From the NCBI GenBank assembly GCA_963842835.1, contig CAWJIB010000009.1, forward strand, positions 496,001 to 560,000: a stretch of DNA of 64,000 bases, given 5' to 3'. Both the position numbers and the translations under genes were made by a program. This DNA comes from Roseiarcus sp963842835 (lineage in GTDB: Bacteria; Pseudomonadota; Alphaproteobacteria; Rhizobiales; Beijerinckiaceae). Shown piece after piece: positions 41,738 through 49,516 of this stretch. The notes beneath the pieces were generated by a model that was not told the DNA's origin, did no database searches, and worked only from the letters and a program-made list of their open reading frames with translations. Each line of letters opens with the position of its first letter. The stretch's first letter is position 1.

Positions 41738-43375
41738 CTACATCGGTTCGCCCGTCTTGGGGTCGAGCCTCAGCTTCGGATTCGCGCCGTTCGACCAGTC
41801 GAACATGCCATCGAGCGGCCCGGCGATGGCGTCGAACGAGCCTTGACCGATGCGCCGGCCGTCGAGCCAGTTATCCTCGATGAAACGGGCGACCGAGGAT
41901 TGATCGGTCAACGTGTGATCGACGTAGTTGGCTTTGGCGTAAGGCGAGACGACGAGCAGAGGCTGGCGGGCGCCGTAAGCGCAACGGCCCTGCGCCGGCT
42001 GCCCGGTCACGCCCGGCAGCGGGACGCCGGTTCCGCAATGGTCGCCGTTCAGAACGTCATAGCCTTTGACCGCCGACGGATTGACGATTGTGAAGGCATG
42101 ATCGTACCAGCCGTCCGAATCGTCCCAAAGAATGACGACCGCGGTGCTCGGCCATTCCGGAGATTGTTCCAGCGCGTTGATCGTCTCGACGACGAAGGTC
42201 TGTTCGTCGAGCGGATCGGAATAGCCGGCATGGCCGTCCTGATAGGCCGGCGCCTTGAGGAAGCTGACCGCCGGAAGCGCGCCGTTTTTCAGCGCTGCGG
42301 TAAAATCCGCGATGTCGTATTGATGGTTGGCGCCGCCGTCGTCGCTCGTTCCGATCGCAGCGGCGGAACTCGGGCGCTTGTGCTGCGGATTGGCGGTCGA
42401 AGCGTAGTACTGGAACGGCTGGTGATGGGGAACGTAATCGGCGTATTTCACCTTGGTGACGTCCGACGCGGTCGCGCGCGCGCAGCCGGTCGAGCCGTCG
42501 GCGTTGGTCGCGCTCAGATCGAAGCCGCCTTCGAAGAAGCCCCAGGCGATGTCAGCGGCGTTCAACAGGTCGCCGATATTCTTGCCGGACATCGCCGCGG
42601 TCTTGCCCTTCGAACAGAGATCGCCCGTCGGGTCTAAATCGCCGATCGTCGTCCAGCCGCCCGCGCCGTCCGGAACGATGGCGCTCTTGGCGTAGGTCCC
42701 GTCCGCGTCGAGCTGAGCGTCGGGCGGCAGGATGGCGCCGTTGGTCTGGCCGGAAGCGAGATTGAGCGCGCCCGGCGTCGAAGGCCCGAAGGTCGTGCCG
42801 AACGAATTGTCGCTCATCGCGAAATGCTGGGCGTAGTTCCAGAGCGCGGTGACGGTGTTGCCGTCGTAGTAGCCCATGACCAGGCCCTTGGTGGCGAACG
42901 CGCCCGCGCCGCCTTTGCCGGCGTTTCCAGCGAAGCGCGGAAAGAGGTCCATGGCGAAATTGTCGTAGGCGGCCTGCTCGGGCATGTAATTGTGGTGCTG
43001 GCTGGCGGTGGCCGCCTGCGTGATGTCGAGACGGAACGGGTCGGCGGCGTCGGCGCCGTTCTTGGTGTTGGTCTTGTTCGGGTTATTGGTCAGAAGGCCG
43101 GCGCTCGCCAGCGTGTTGACGGCGCCCTGGCCGGGCAGGCCCGGCGTATTGGGCAGCGCGGTGAAGGCCGGCTCGCCCGGCGGGTTCATCGCCTTGGGAT
43201 AGGTCGCGAAATAATGATCGAACGAAACGTTCTCCTGGAAGATCACGACGAGGTGCTTCACTGGCGTCTTGGTGGCGAGAGAATCGGCGGGATCGGCCGC
43301 GCGAGCGCCCGAGACGGCGCCGGCGACCGCCATTAGGCTGCACACGAGCGATACGCCGTGACGTGAAAGGCCCAT
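41738..43375 (-). CDS. Secreted phosphoesterase (acid phosphatase / phospholipase C family)
   Basis: A 545-residue exported enzyme of the phosphoesterase family that includes AcpA and bacterial phospholipase C. The signal peptide ends AVSGARAADP. The N-terminal metal site is HLVVIFQENVSFDHYFATYP, and the C-terminal part carries VVILWDDSDGWYDHAF with the second metal motif. The start at 43375 follows GGAGGAAGAATC. The enzyme may release phosphate from phosphomonoesters or lipids. It is transcribed away from the arsenic operon. Confidence 0.88.
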   Translation of the reverse strand: MGLSRHGVSLVCSLMAVAGAVSGARAADPADSLATKTPVKHLVVIFQENVSFDHYFATYPKAMNPPGEPAFTALPNTPGLPGQGAVNTLASAGLLTNNPNKTNTKNGADAADPFRLDITQAATASQHHNYMPEQAAYDNFAMDLFPRFAGNAGKGGAGAFATKGLVMGYYDGNTVTALWNYAQHFAMSDNSFGTTFGPSTPGALNLASGQTNGAILPPDAQLDADGTYAKSAIVPDGAGGWTTIGDLDPTGDLCSKGKTAAMSGKNIGDLLNAADIAWGFFEGGFDLSATNADGSTGCARATASDVTKVKYADYVPHHQPFQYYASTANPQHKRPSSAAAIGTSDDGGANHQYDIADFTAALKNGALPAVSFLKAPAYQDGHAGYSDPLDEQTFVVETINALEQSPEWPSTAVVILWDDSDGWYDHAFTIVNPSAVKGYDVLNGDHCGTGVPLPGVTGQPAQGRCAYGARQPLLVVSPYAKANYVDHTLTDQSSVARFIEDNWLDGRRIGQGSFDAIAGPLDGMFDWSNGANPKLRLDPKTGEPM

Positions 43376-43701
43376 GATTCTTCCTCCTTCGTCCGCTTTC
43401 GCCAGACTCGGCACGCTCGTAATTCGTTTGCATGACAATTGCGACACGTCCTGAAGACCGCCGGCGGGTTGAACGTCGCAACCCGGGCGATAATGCTGAA
43501 AAGCTCGAAATTCTGCTTCGATCGTTGTCGAAAAGGCGAGAGGCGGGATTGGCGGCTTTGCCGTGGAGACGACCCGCGCGGATTGCGATCGACAAGCGAA
43601 ATCGAGAATTTCGCCGATCGTTTTCGCAGTTTCTCCAGGCTGTCGTTCGTTCCGGCGCGGCGGCGGCTTGCAAAATGCAATATATCGGGTAATCTGGATA
43701 T
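43376..43701. other. Divergent intergenic region before the arsenic operon
   Basis: About 325 bases between the phosphoesterase and arsR. The left part is GC-rich with no ORF supported. The last 40 bases are AT-rich and hold the arsR promoter/operator. Promoters for both directions must lie here. Confidence 0.5.
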
Positions 43702-43703
43702 AT
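43680..43703. promoter_or_regulatory. Inverted repeat at the arsR start, likely ArsR operator
   Basis: ATATATC (43680-43686) and GATATAT (43697-43703) are perfect inverted arms separated by 10 bases. The right arm runs into the ATG of arsR (43702). ArsR repressors bind AT-rich dyads of this kind, so this is probably the autoregulatory site of the operon. No ribosome-binding site is clear, and a short-leader transcript is possible. Confidence 0.5.
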
Positions 43704-44058
43704 GGATAACATTGAAGTCATAGCCGCGTTGGCGGCGCTCGCCCAACCGACCCGGCTCGACACGTTCCGGCTTTTGGTCGCGCGCGAGCCTGAGGGCGTT
43801 GCGGCTGGCGAGCTGGCGCGCCTGATCGAAGTTCCGCAGAACACCATGTCCGCGCATCTCGCTATTCTCGCGCACACCAGGCTGATCGTAGGCGCGCGCC
43901 AGAGCCGCTCCGTCATCTACCGCGCGAATCTCGACCGCTTCCGCGAGGTCGCGCTCTATCTGCTCAAAGACTGCTGCGGCGGGCGCGCCGAGCTGTGCGC
44001 GCCGCTGATCGCCGATCTCACCCCTTGCTGTCCGCCCAAGGAGGCCGCTCATGGCTGA
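43702..44058 (+). CDS. arsR: ArsR-family metalloregulator
   Basis: Homodimeric winged-helix repressor of 118 residues that leaves DNA when it binds As(III). The wHTH is residues about 10-80 (ALAQPTRLDTFRLLVAREP, NTMSAHLAILAHTRLI). The inducer cysteines are near the C-terminus: LKDCCGGRAELC (Cys91, Cys92, Cys99), the layout of the C-terminal-site class typified by A. ferrooxidans ArsR, rather than the ELCVC helix-3 site. A further CC pair is at 109-110. It overlaps arsC by eight bases. Confidence 0.92.
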   Translation: MDNIEVIAALAALAQPTRLDTFRLLVAREPEGVAAGELARLIEVPQNTMSAHLAILAHTRLIVGARQSRSVIYRANLDRFREVALYLLKDCCGGRAELCAPLIADLTPCCPPKEAAHG

Positions 44059-44578
44059 GCGCATCTTCAACGTCTTGTTCCTTTGCACCGGCAATAGCGG
44101 GCGCTCGATCCTCGCCGAATCCATTCTGCGGAAGGATAGCGCGCGCCGCTTCAACGCCTTTTCGGCGGGAAGCCACCCCAAGGGCGCGGTCAATCCTTTC
44201 GCTCTCAAAGTGCTGGAAAGACTGGAGTACCCAACCGAGGGCCTGCGCTCGAAGGACTGGGAGGAATTCTCCGGCCCGGACGCCCCGACGATGGATTTCG
44301 TCTTCACCCTTTGCGACGACGCCGCGCGCGAGACTTGCCCGGTCTGGCCGGGTCAGCCGATGACCGCCCATTGGGGCATCGAAGACCCGGCCGCCGTCGA
44401 GGGAACGGACATTCAAAAGGAAGCCGCCTTCGTCGCGGCGGCGCGCTATATCAAGAACCGGATTTCCGCTTTCACCAACCTGCCGATCAAGAGCCTCGAC
44501 AGGTTGTCGTTGACCGCGAAGTTGCGTGAAATCGGCGAGCTCGAAGGCGCGACGAAGCCCCGCCCCGAGGTCGCGTGA
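44051..44578 (+). CDS. arsC: Arsenate reductase, low-molecular-weight phosphatase type
   Basis: Reduces As(V) to As(III). The 175-residue LMW-PTPase fold protein has the P-loop LCTGNSGRS (Cys12-X5-Arg18) and resolving cysteines Cys88 and Cys96 in FTLCDDAARETCPVWPG, consistent with a thioredoxin- or mycothiol/glutathione-linked cycle. It sits between arsR and a second, unrelated arsenate reductase, with stop/start overlaps on both sides. Confidence 0.92.
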   Translation: MAERIFNVLFLCTGNSGRSILAESILRKDSARRFNAFSAGSHPKGAVNPFALKVLERLEYPTEGLRSKDWEEFSGPDAPTMDFVFTLCDDAARETCPVWPGQPMTAHWGIEDPAAVEGTDIQKEAAFVAAARYIKNRISAFTNLPIKSLDRLSLTAKLREIGELEGATKPRPEVA

Positions 44579-45003
44579 TGGACGTGATCGTCTACCACAA
44601 TCCCGCCTGCGGAACCTCGCGCAACACGCTTGCGTTGATCCGCAACGCCGGCGTCGAGCCGCATATCGTCGAATATCTGAAATGCCCGCCGACGCGGCTG
44701 CTGCTGACGCAATTGCTCGCTCGCGCCGGCCTGACCGTGCGCGAGATCTTGCGTGAGAAAGGAACGCCGTTTCACGATCTCGGCCTCGATGATCCGTCGC
44801 TTTCCGACGACGCGCTGCTCGACGCGATCGGCGCGCATCCCATCCTGATGAACCGGCCGCTGGTCGCGACGCCGAAGGGCGTGCGCCTGTGCCGCCCCTC
44901 CGAAAAGGTTCTCGACCTGCTGCCGCCGCAACGCGGAGAATTCGTCAAGGAGGACGGCGAACGCGTGATCGACGATCACGGGCGGCGCGTCGCAACGGCA
45001 TAG
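44578..45003 (+). CDS. arsC: Arsenate reductase, glutaredoxin-linked (ArsC/Spx fold)
   Basis: Second, non-homologous arsenate reductase of 141 residues. HNPACGTSRNTLALIRN (catalytic Cys11) and HPILMNRPLVATPKG with Arg for arsenate binding are the E. coli R773 ArsC signatures; it needs glutathione and glutaredoxin. The ATG at 44578 overlaps the previous stop (GTGATG). Having both reductase types in one operon may widen the range of cellular reductants used. Confidence 0.93.
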   Translation: MDVIVYHNPACGTSRNTLALIRNAGVEPHIVEYLKCPPTRLLLTQLLARAGLTVREILREKGTPFHDLGLDDPSLSDDALLDAIGAHPILMNRPLVATPKGVRLCRPSEKVLDLLPPQRGEFVKEDGERVIDDHGRRVATA

Positions 45004-45013
45004 GAATTTCCCA

Positions 45014-46081
45014 ATGTCCCTGTTCGAACGTTATCTCACTTTATGGGTCGCCCTGTGCATCGTCGCCGGCGTCGCCCTCGGCCATCTCGCGCCGGGCGCA
45101 TTTCACGCGATCGGCGCGGCGGAAATCGCTAGGGTCAATCTGCCGGTGGCGGTGCTGATCTGGCTCATGGTGGTTCCCATGCTGATCAAGATCGACTTCG
45201 CCGCGCTCGGCGAAGTCCGTCAGCACTGGCGGGGCATTGGCGTGACCTTGTTTATCAATTGGGCCGTCAAACCGTTTTCGATGGCGGCGCTCGGCGCGTT
45301 CTTCATCGGCTATCTGTTCCGGCCCTATTTGCCCGCCGACCAGGTCAGCTCCTATATCGCGGGCTTGATCATTCTCGCCGCCGCTCCTTGCACCGCCATG
45401 GTGTTCGTATGGTCGAACCTGACCCACGGCGAGCCGCATTTCACGCTGACCCAGGTCGCGTTGAACGACACCATTATGGTGTTCGCCTTTGCCCCGATCG
45501 TCGGCCTGCTGCTTGGCCTCTCCGCGATTTCGGTCCCGTGGAATACGCTTGTGCTTTCGGTGGTCCTCTACATCGTCGTGCCGGTGATCGTGGCGCAGCT
45601 CTTGCGCCGCCGCCTGCTGACGACGGGGGGGACGGAGGCGCTGTCGCGCCTGCTCGCGACACTGCAACCCGTTTCGCTGGTAGCCCTGCTGGCGACGCTG
45701 GTGCTGCTGTTCGGCTTTCAGGGGGAGCAGATCATCGCCCAGCCGGTCATCATCTTGCTGCTGGCCGTGCCGATCCTGATCCAGGTGTATTTCAATGCGG
45801 GACTCGCCTATCTGCTGAACCGCCTCACGGGGGAACAGCACTGCGTCGCCGGTCCGTCCGCGCTGATCGGGGCCAGCAACTTTTTCGAGCTGGCCGTGGC
45901 CGCCGCCATCAGCCTATTCGGCTTCAACTCGGGCGCGGCCCTCGCAACCGTCGTCGGCGTGCTGATCGAAGTGCCCGTTATGTTGTCAGTGGTTTGGATC
46001 GTCAATCGGTCGAAGGGCTGGTACGAACGCGGCGCGAAGTCGACCGCGCGTCCGCTCGCGGCGCCGGCTCGCGGTCAGTGA
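45014..46081 (+). CDS. ACR3-family arsenite efflux permease
   Basis: Arsenite/H+ antiporter of 355 residues with ten hydrophobic segments. The conserved Cys of ACR3 is present in ILAAAPCTAMVFVWSNLT (Cys126). Other marks are ALNDTIMVFAFAPIVGLLLG and the C-terminal GASNFFELAVAAAISLFG. The short arsC-acr3 spacing (10 bases) and the GTGA overlap with the next small ORF place it inside the operon. Confidence 0.94.
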   Translation: MSLFERYLTLWVALCIVAGVALGHLAPGAFHAIGAAEIARVNLPVAVLIWLMVVPMLIKIDFAALGEVRQHWRGIGVTLFINWAVKPFSMAALGAFFIGYLFRPYLPADQVSSYIAGLIILAAAPCTAMVFVWSNLTHGEPHFTLTQVALNDTIMVFAFAPIVGLLLGLSAISVPWNTLVLSVVLYIVVPVIVAQLLRRRLLTTGGTEALSRLLATLQPVSLVALLATLVLLFGFQGEQIIAQPVIILLLAVPILIQVYFNAGLAYLLNRLTGEQHCVAGPSALIGASNFFELAVAAAISLFGFNSGAALATVVGVLIEVPVMLSVVWIVNRSKGWYERGAKSTARPLAAPARGQ

Positions 46082-46320
46082 CCAATCTGTCGAATCTCGT
46101 CGGTGACCCGCCGTCGCCGCTCGAAAGGAAACGCCTCGAACCTGGCGCAAGGACGCCTCCGCCGCGCATCCTGTCGCCGTATGGCGCTTTGCGAGCGCGC
46201 GCTTCAGCCGAGTTCATCGCCGCGCAATTCGGCGGCACTTTGGCCGGGGGCGTCGTCATGCGCTGGTTCTTTACTGCGTTGGACGTTTTCGATCGCCTTG
46301 CGGCGTCGGAGCGGGCGTGA
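46078..46320 (+). CDS. Small hypothetical protein in the arsenic operon
   Basis: An 80-residue ORF starting GTG in the GTGA overlap with the ACR3 stop and ending in an overlap with the next gene. It is basic in the first half and ends with GVVMRWFFTALDVFDRLAAS, a short hydrophobic/amphipathic helix. No family is recognised. Support is mainly positional: it fills the only gap in an otherwise overlapping operon. It could instead be untranslated spacer. Confidence 0.4.
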   Translation: MTNLSNLVGDPPSPLERKRLEPGARTPPPRILSPYGALRARASAEFIAAQFGGTLAGGVVMRWFFTALDVFDRLAASERA

Positions 46321-46697
46321 TGCGCCGGGCAATTCGGCCGGCGGCGACGCTCGTCCTTATGATCGCATCCTTCGGCGTGGGAAAAATGGCCGGCGGCTTT
46401 CGCAGCCTCCCGGACATCGCCGCCACCCTGCCCGGCGACGAATCGCAGTTCAGCGGCGAACTGGACAGCCGAATTCGCGAGCGCTTCCCGATCGGGACGA
46501 GCGAGGACAAGCTGATCGCCTACCTCGCCGGCGAAGGCTTTACTCCGGAATGGCGGCGCCGCGACGCCGCCAACGCCAGCGCGTTCGTGTGGAGCGGGCT
46601 CTTGTGTAAGAAGACCGTTCGTGCGTTCTGGCGAGCCGACGCCGCCGGCGTCCTCACGGATGTGCGCGGCGCTTACGAAAGTCACTGCTTGCGATGA
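46317..46697 (+). CDS. Hypothetical membrane-anchored protein in the arsenic operon
   Basis: A 126-residue protein with an N-terminal hydrophobic segment (AATLVLMIASFGVGKMAGG) and a small outside domain containing RFPIGTSEDKLIAYLAGEGF and two Cys (SGLLCKKT and ESHCLR). The first codon is GTG 46317 or ATG 46320. I recall similar hypothetical proteins in methanotroph/rhizobial genomes but no function. Its stop overlaps the ATG of the next small ORF (ATGA). Confidence 0.6.
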   Translation: MMRRAIRPAATLVLMIASFGVGKMAGGFRSLPDIAATLPGDESQFSGELDSRIRERFPIGTSEDKLIAYLAGEGFTPEWRRRDAANASAFVWSGLLCKKTVRAFWRADAAGVLTDVRGAYESHCLR

Positions 46698-46849
46698 AAA
46701 CGCCGCCCGACCGCGCAGGCGCCCTGGAAAACGAAGCCCTGGGTTGCTGCGGCGGGCCTGCGCCGACCAAAGTCGACGCATCCGATCTGGCCGACCCTCT
46801 CGCGAAGGACCAGGCAGAGGCCGGCGACAGACGTGGGACGGTTTCGTGA
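46694..46849 (+). CDS. Small CCGGPAP-motif protein, possibly arsenic-associated
   Basis: A 51-residue ORF with both ends overlapping its neighbours (ATGA at the 5' end, GTGA at the 3' end). The sequence ALGCCGGPAPTKVDASDLAD resembles a Cys-rich motif I recall in small proteins or tails within arsenic operons, of the form CCGGPAP-x-VDACC. Here the later CC is replaced by Ser-Asp and the usual terminal GCGC is absent. It may be a degraded metalloid-binding peptide or a coupling ORF for the MFS gene. The family assignment is from memory and unverified. Confidence 0.5.
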   Translation: MKTPPDRAGALENEALGCCGGPAPTKVDASDLADPLAKDQAEAGDRRGTVS

Positions 46850-48087
46850 GCGGCGCCGTCGACGTGACCATGCCAATTTCCAGAGCGCCGAGCCGCCGCG
46901 TCGTCATCTCCGTGCTGGGGGTGACGCAAATATTCGCCTGGGGATCGTCCTACTATCTGCCGGCTGTTCTGGCGAAGCCGATCGCCGCCGACACTGGCTG
47001 GTCGCTGTCTTGGGTGGTGGGCGGCGTGTCGCTCGGCCTGCTGATCGCCGGCGTCGTCTCGCCCTGGGTCGGCCGCGCCATCGCCCGCCGCGGCGGGCGT
47101 CCCGTCCTAGCCGTGAGCGCAGGGCTGCTGGCGGCCGGCCTCCTGACCTCGGCGCTGGCGCATTCCCTGCCGGTCTATCTGTCGGCGTGGCTGATGATCG
47201 GACTGGGAATGGGCGCCGGTCTCTACGATCCGGCCTTTGCAACTCTCGGCCGACTTTATGGTCACGGCGGACGCTCGGCGATCACCACGCTGACGCTGTT
47301 CGGAGGGTTCGCCAGCACGATATGCTGGCCTCTTTCGGCGTTCCTCGATGCGCATCTTGGGTGGCGCGGCGTGTGTCTGGTCTACGCCGGCTTCCAACTT
47401 GCCGTTGCGCTGCCGGCCTATCTCTTCATCCTGCCGCGCGAACGCCAGCGACCCGTGTCCCGGCCCGATTCGCCGATTTCGCCGGCGCCCGCGCAGGCGC
47501 AGCCCGATCTCCCGGGAAGCGCGTTGTTTCTTCCCCTCGCCGCGACCATCACGCTGAGTTCGGTGATCTCGACGACCCTCTCGGTCCATCTGCTGACGGT
47601 GCTGCAAGGCAAAGGGCTGACCCTTGCCGCCGCCGTGGGTCTCGGCGCCCTCGTCGGCCCCTCTCAGGTCGCCGCCCGCACGGTCGAGATCGTGATTGCG
47701 CATCGCCATCATCCGATCTGGACCCTTATCGTCTCCGCCTTGCTCGTCGCCGCAGGACTGGCGGCATTGTGGATCGGGGCGCCGATCATCCCTCTGGCGC
47801 TAGCCCTTTATGGCGCCGGCATCGGTCTGGGAAGCATCGCCAGAGGCACGCTGCCGCTCGCGATCTTCGGCCCTGAGCGTTATCCCGTCATTATGGGCCG
47901 CATCGCCATGCCGAGCCTGATCGCTCAGGCGGCGGCCCCTTCCATCGGCACGGCTCTGCTCGAAGTGGGCGGGCTGGACGGGGCTCTCGGGGCCCTTGTG
48001 GCCTCGGCGGTCTGCAACGCGCTTCTGGCGGCGGGCCTGTTCCTAATGCTGCGTCGTCATCTTCGGCGCGATCGCCATGAGTCTTGA
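46846..48087 (+). CDS. MFS transporter, last gene of the arsenic operon
   Basis: Twelve-segment major facilitator of 413 residues, beginning at a GTG in the GTGA overlap with the preceding small ORF; ATG 46870 is the alternative start. The first loop has GRAIARRGGRPVLAVSAG (motif A-like), and the fifth helix region is LYDPAFATLGRLYG. MFS exporters at this position in arsenic operons (ArsK, ArsJ, ArsP-like groups) move trivalent metalloids or organoarsenicals; which one applies is not determined. It converges with the ctpA genes. Confidence 0.82.
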   Translation: MSGAVDVTMPISRAPSRRVVISVLGVTQIFAWGSSYYLPAVLAKPIAADTGWSLSWVVGGVSLGLLIAGVVSPWVGRAIARRGGRPVLAVSAGLLAAGLLTSALAHSLPVYLSAWLMIGLGMGAGLYDPAFATLGRLYGHGGRSAITTLTLFGGFASTICWPLSAFLDAHLGWRGVCLVYAGFQLAVALPAYLFILPRERQRPVSRPDSPISPAPAQAQPDLPGSALFLPLAATITLSSVISTTLSVHLLTVLQGKGLTLAAAVGLGALVGPSQVAARTVEIVIAHRHHPIWTLIVSALLVAAGLAALWIGAPIIPLALALYGAGIGLGSIARGTLPLAIFGPERYPVIMGRIAMPSLIAQAAAPSIGTALLEVGGLDGALGALVASAVCNALLAAGLFLMLRRHLRRDRHES

Positions 48088-48185
48088 AGACAGGGGGACA
48101 TTGACCACCTTGGCGCGCGCGCCCGCCGTTGCGGCCTTCGCGAGCGTCGCGGGGGCACGTGCGCCGCCGCGCCGCGCGGCCAGTC

Positions 48186-49493
48186 TCAATTGTCGCCGTG
48201 CGCCGCATCCCTAGCGCTCGCCGTCGGGGAGCGGCCGTGCAGCAGGTCGACCGCCGCGATCAACTGCGTATCGTTGGCCGGATCGGGGGGAACATAGGCT
48301 TCCGATCCGGTCTTTTCGTCGTCGCCGTTCTTCAGGTGTCCGGTCAACGAGGCCTCGCCCCTGCTGTCGACCTTGCCCCTCAGATCGTCGGGGATGTTCT
48401 CCCTCACCTTGATGTCGGGCTCGATGCCCTTGGCCTGAATCGAGCGGCCGGACGGCGTGTAATAGCGGGCGGTCGTCAGTTTCAAGGCGCCGTTCTCGCC
48501 CAGCGACAACACCGTCTGGACAGAGCCCTTGCCGAACGAACGGGTGCCGATCAACGTGGCGCGCTTGAGATCCTGCAAGGCGCCCGAGACGATCTCGGAG
48601 GCTGAGGCCGATCCGCCGTTGATCAGCACCACCAAGGGTTTGCCCTGCGACAAATCGGCCCCGGCCCTAGCCATGTATTCCTGGGCCTGATCGGCGGTGC
48701 GCCCCCGCGTCGACACGATCTGGCCGTGGTCCACGAAGGCGTTGACGACCTCGATCGACTGCGTGAGCAGGCCCCCGGGATTGTTGCGCAAGTCGAGGAT
48801 GTAGCCCTTCAATTTATCGGAGCCGGGATCGTCGCGGAACTTGGCGATCGCTTTCTGCAGTCCGTCGAAGGTCTGCTGGTTGAACTGAGTAATCCGGATA
48901 TAGCCGATGTCGCCGCTTTCAATTCGCGATCGCACCGGCAGCACCTTGATGATTTCACGAACGATCGTGAATTCGCGAGCCTGCTTGTTCGCGCCCCGGC
49001 TCACTTTCAGACGAACCGACGTTTTCGCCGGCCCGCGCATTTTGTCGACCGCCTCTTTCAGCGTCAAACCCTGCACGGGCGTGTCGTCGATGGCGGTGAT
49101 GATGTCGCCCGACATCATCCCGGCGCGGGCCGCGGGCGTATCGTCGATCGGGCTGACGACGCGCACCAGCCCGCCCTCTTGCATGACTTCGAGCCCGAGG
49201 CCGCCGAATTCCTCGCCCTTCATCGTCACTTGAAAGTCGTTCAAGGCCTTGGCGTCGAGATAGGTCGAATGCGGATCGAGCGACGCGAGCATGCCGTTGA
49301 TCGCCGCCACGACCATTTTGTCGTCGTCCGGTTTGTCGACGTAGGATTCGTTGACTTTGTCGAAGATGCGGGAAAACAGCGCGACGCGATCGCCGCCCGA
49401 GGCGGGGACGGGCGCCGCGCCGCCGGCCGCGTATGATGCGATCGCCGCGCCGAAGGCGACGCCGAACGCCAAGTAAGAAATCCCGCGGGGCAT
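48186..49493 (-). CDS. S41-family C-terminal processing peptidase (second copy)
   Basis: Periplasmic serine protease of 435 residues. Signal anchor (YLAFGVAFGAAIASYAAGG), a PDZ domain (about 95-165, GLGLEVMQEGGLVRVVSPID), then the catalytic core with the Ser in GGSASASEIVSGALQD and the Lys in FGKGSVQT. It is closely similar to the adjacent upstream gene over nearly its full length, so the two are tandem duplicates. The C-terminal tail is shorter than in the first copy. Last gene of the minus-strand run, converging with the arsenic operon. Confidence 0.92.
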   Translation of the reverse strand: MPRGISYLAFGVAFGAAIASYAAGGAAPVPASGGDRVALFSRIFDKVNESYVDKPDDDKMVVAAINGMLASLDPHSTYLDAKALNDFQVTMKGEEFGGLGLEVMQEGGLVRVVSPIDDTPAARAGMMSGDIITAIDDTPVQGLTLKEAVDKMRGPAKTSVRLKVSRGANKQAREFTIVREIIKVLPVRSRIESGDIGYIRITQFNQQTFDGLQKAIAKFRDDPGSDKLKGYILDLRNNPGGLLTQSIEVVNAFVDHGQIVSTRGRTADQAQEYMARAGADLSQGKPLVVLINGGSASASEIVSGALQDLKRATLIGTRSFGKGSVQTVLSLGENGALKLTTARYYTPSGRSIQAKGIEPDIKVRENIPDDLRGKVDSRGEASLTGHLKNGDDEKTGSEAYVPPDPANDTQLIAAVDLLHGRSPTASARDAAHGDN

Positions 49494-49516
49494 CCCGACG
49501 ATATCCTTTGTCGCGG

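Noticed and set aside
46002..46907. 301-codon minus-strand ORF inside the arsenic operon
   Set aside because: Antisense to coupled operon genes, with low-complexity Arg/Ala content and no motif.
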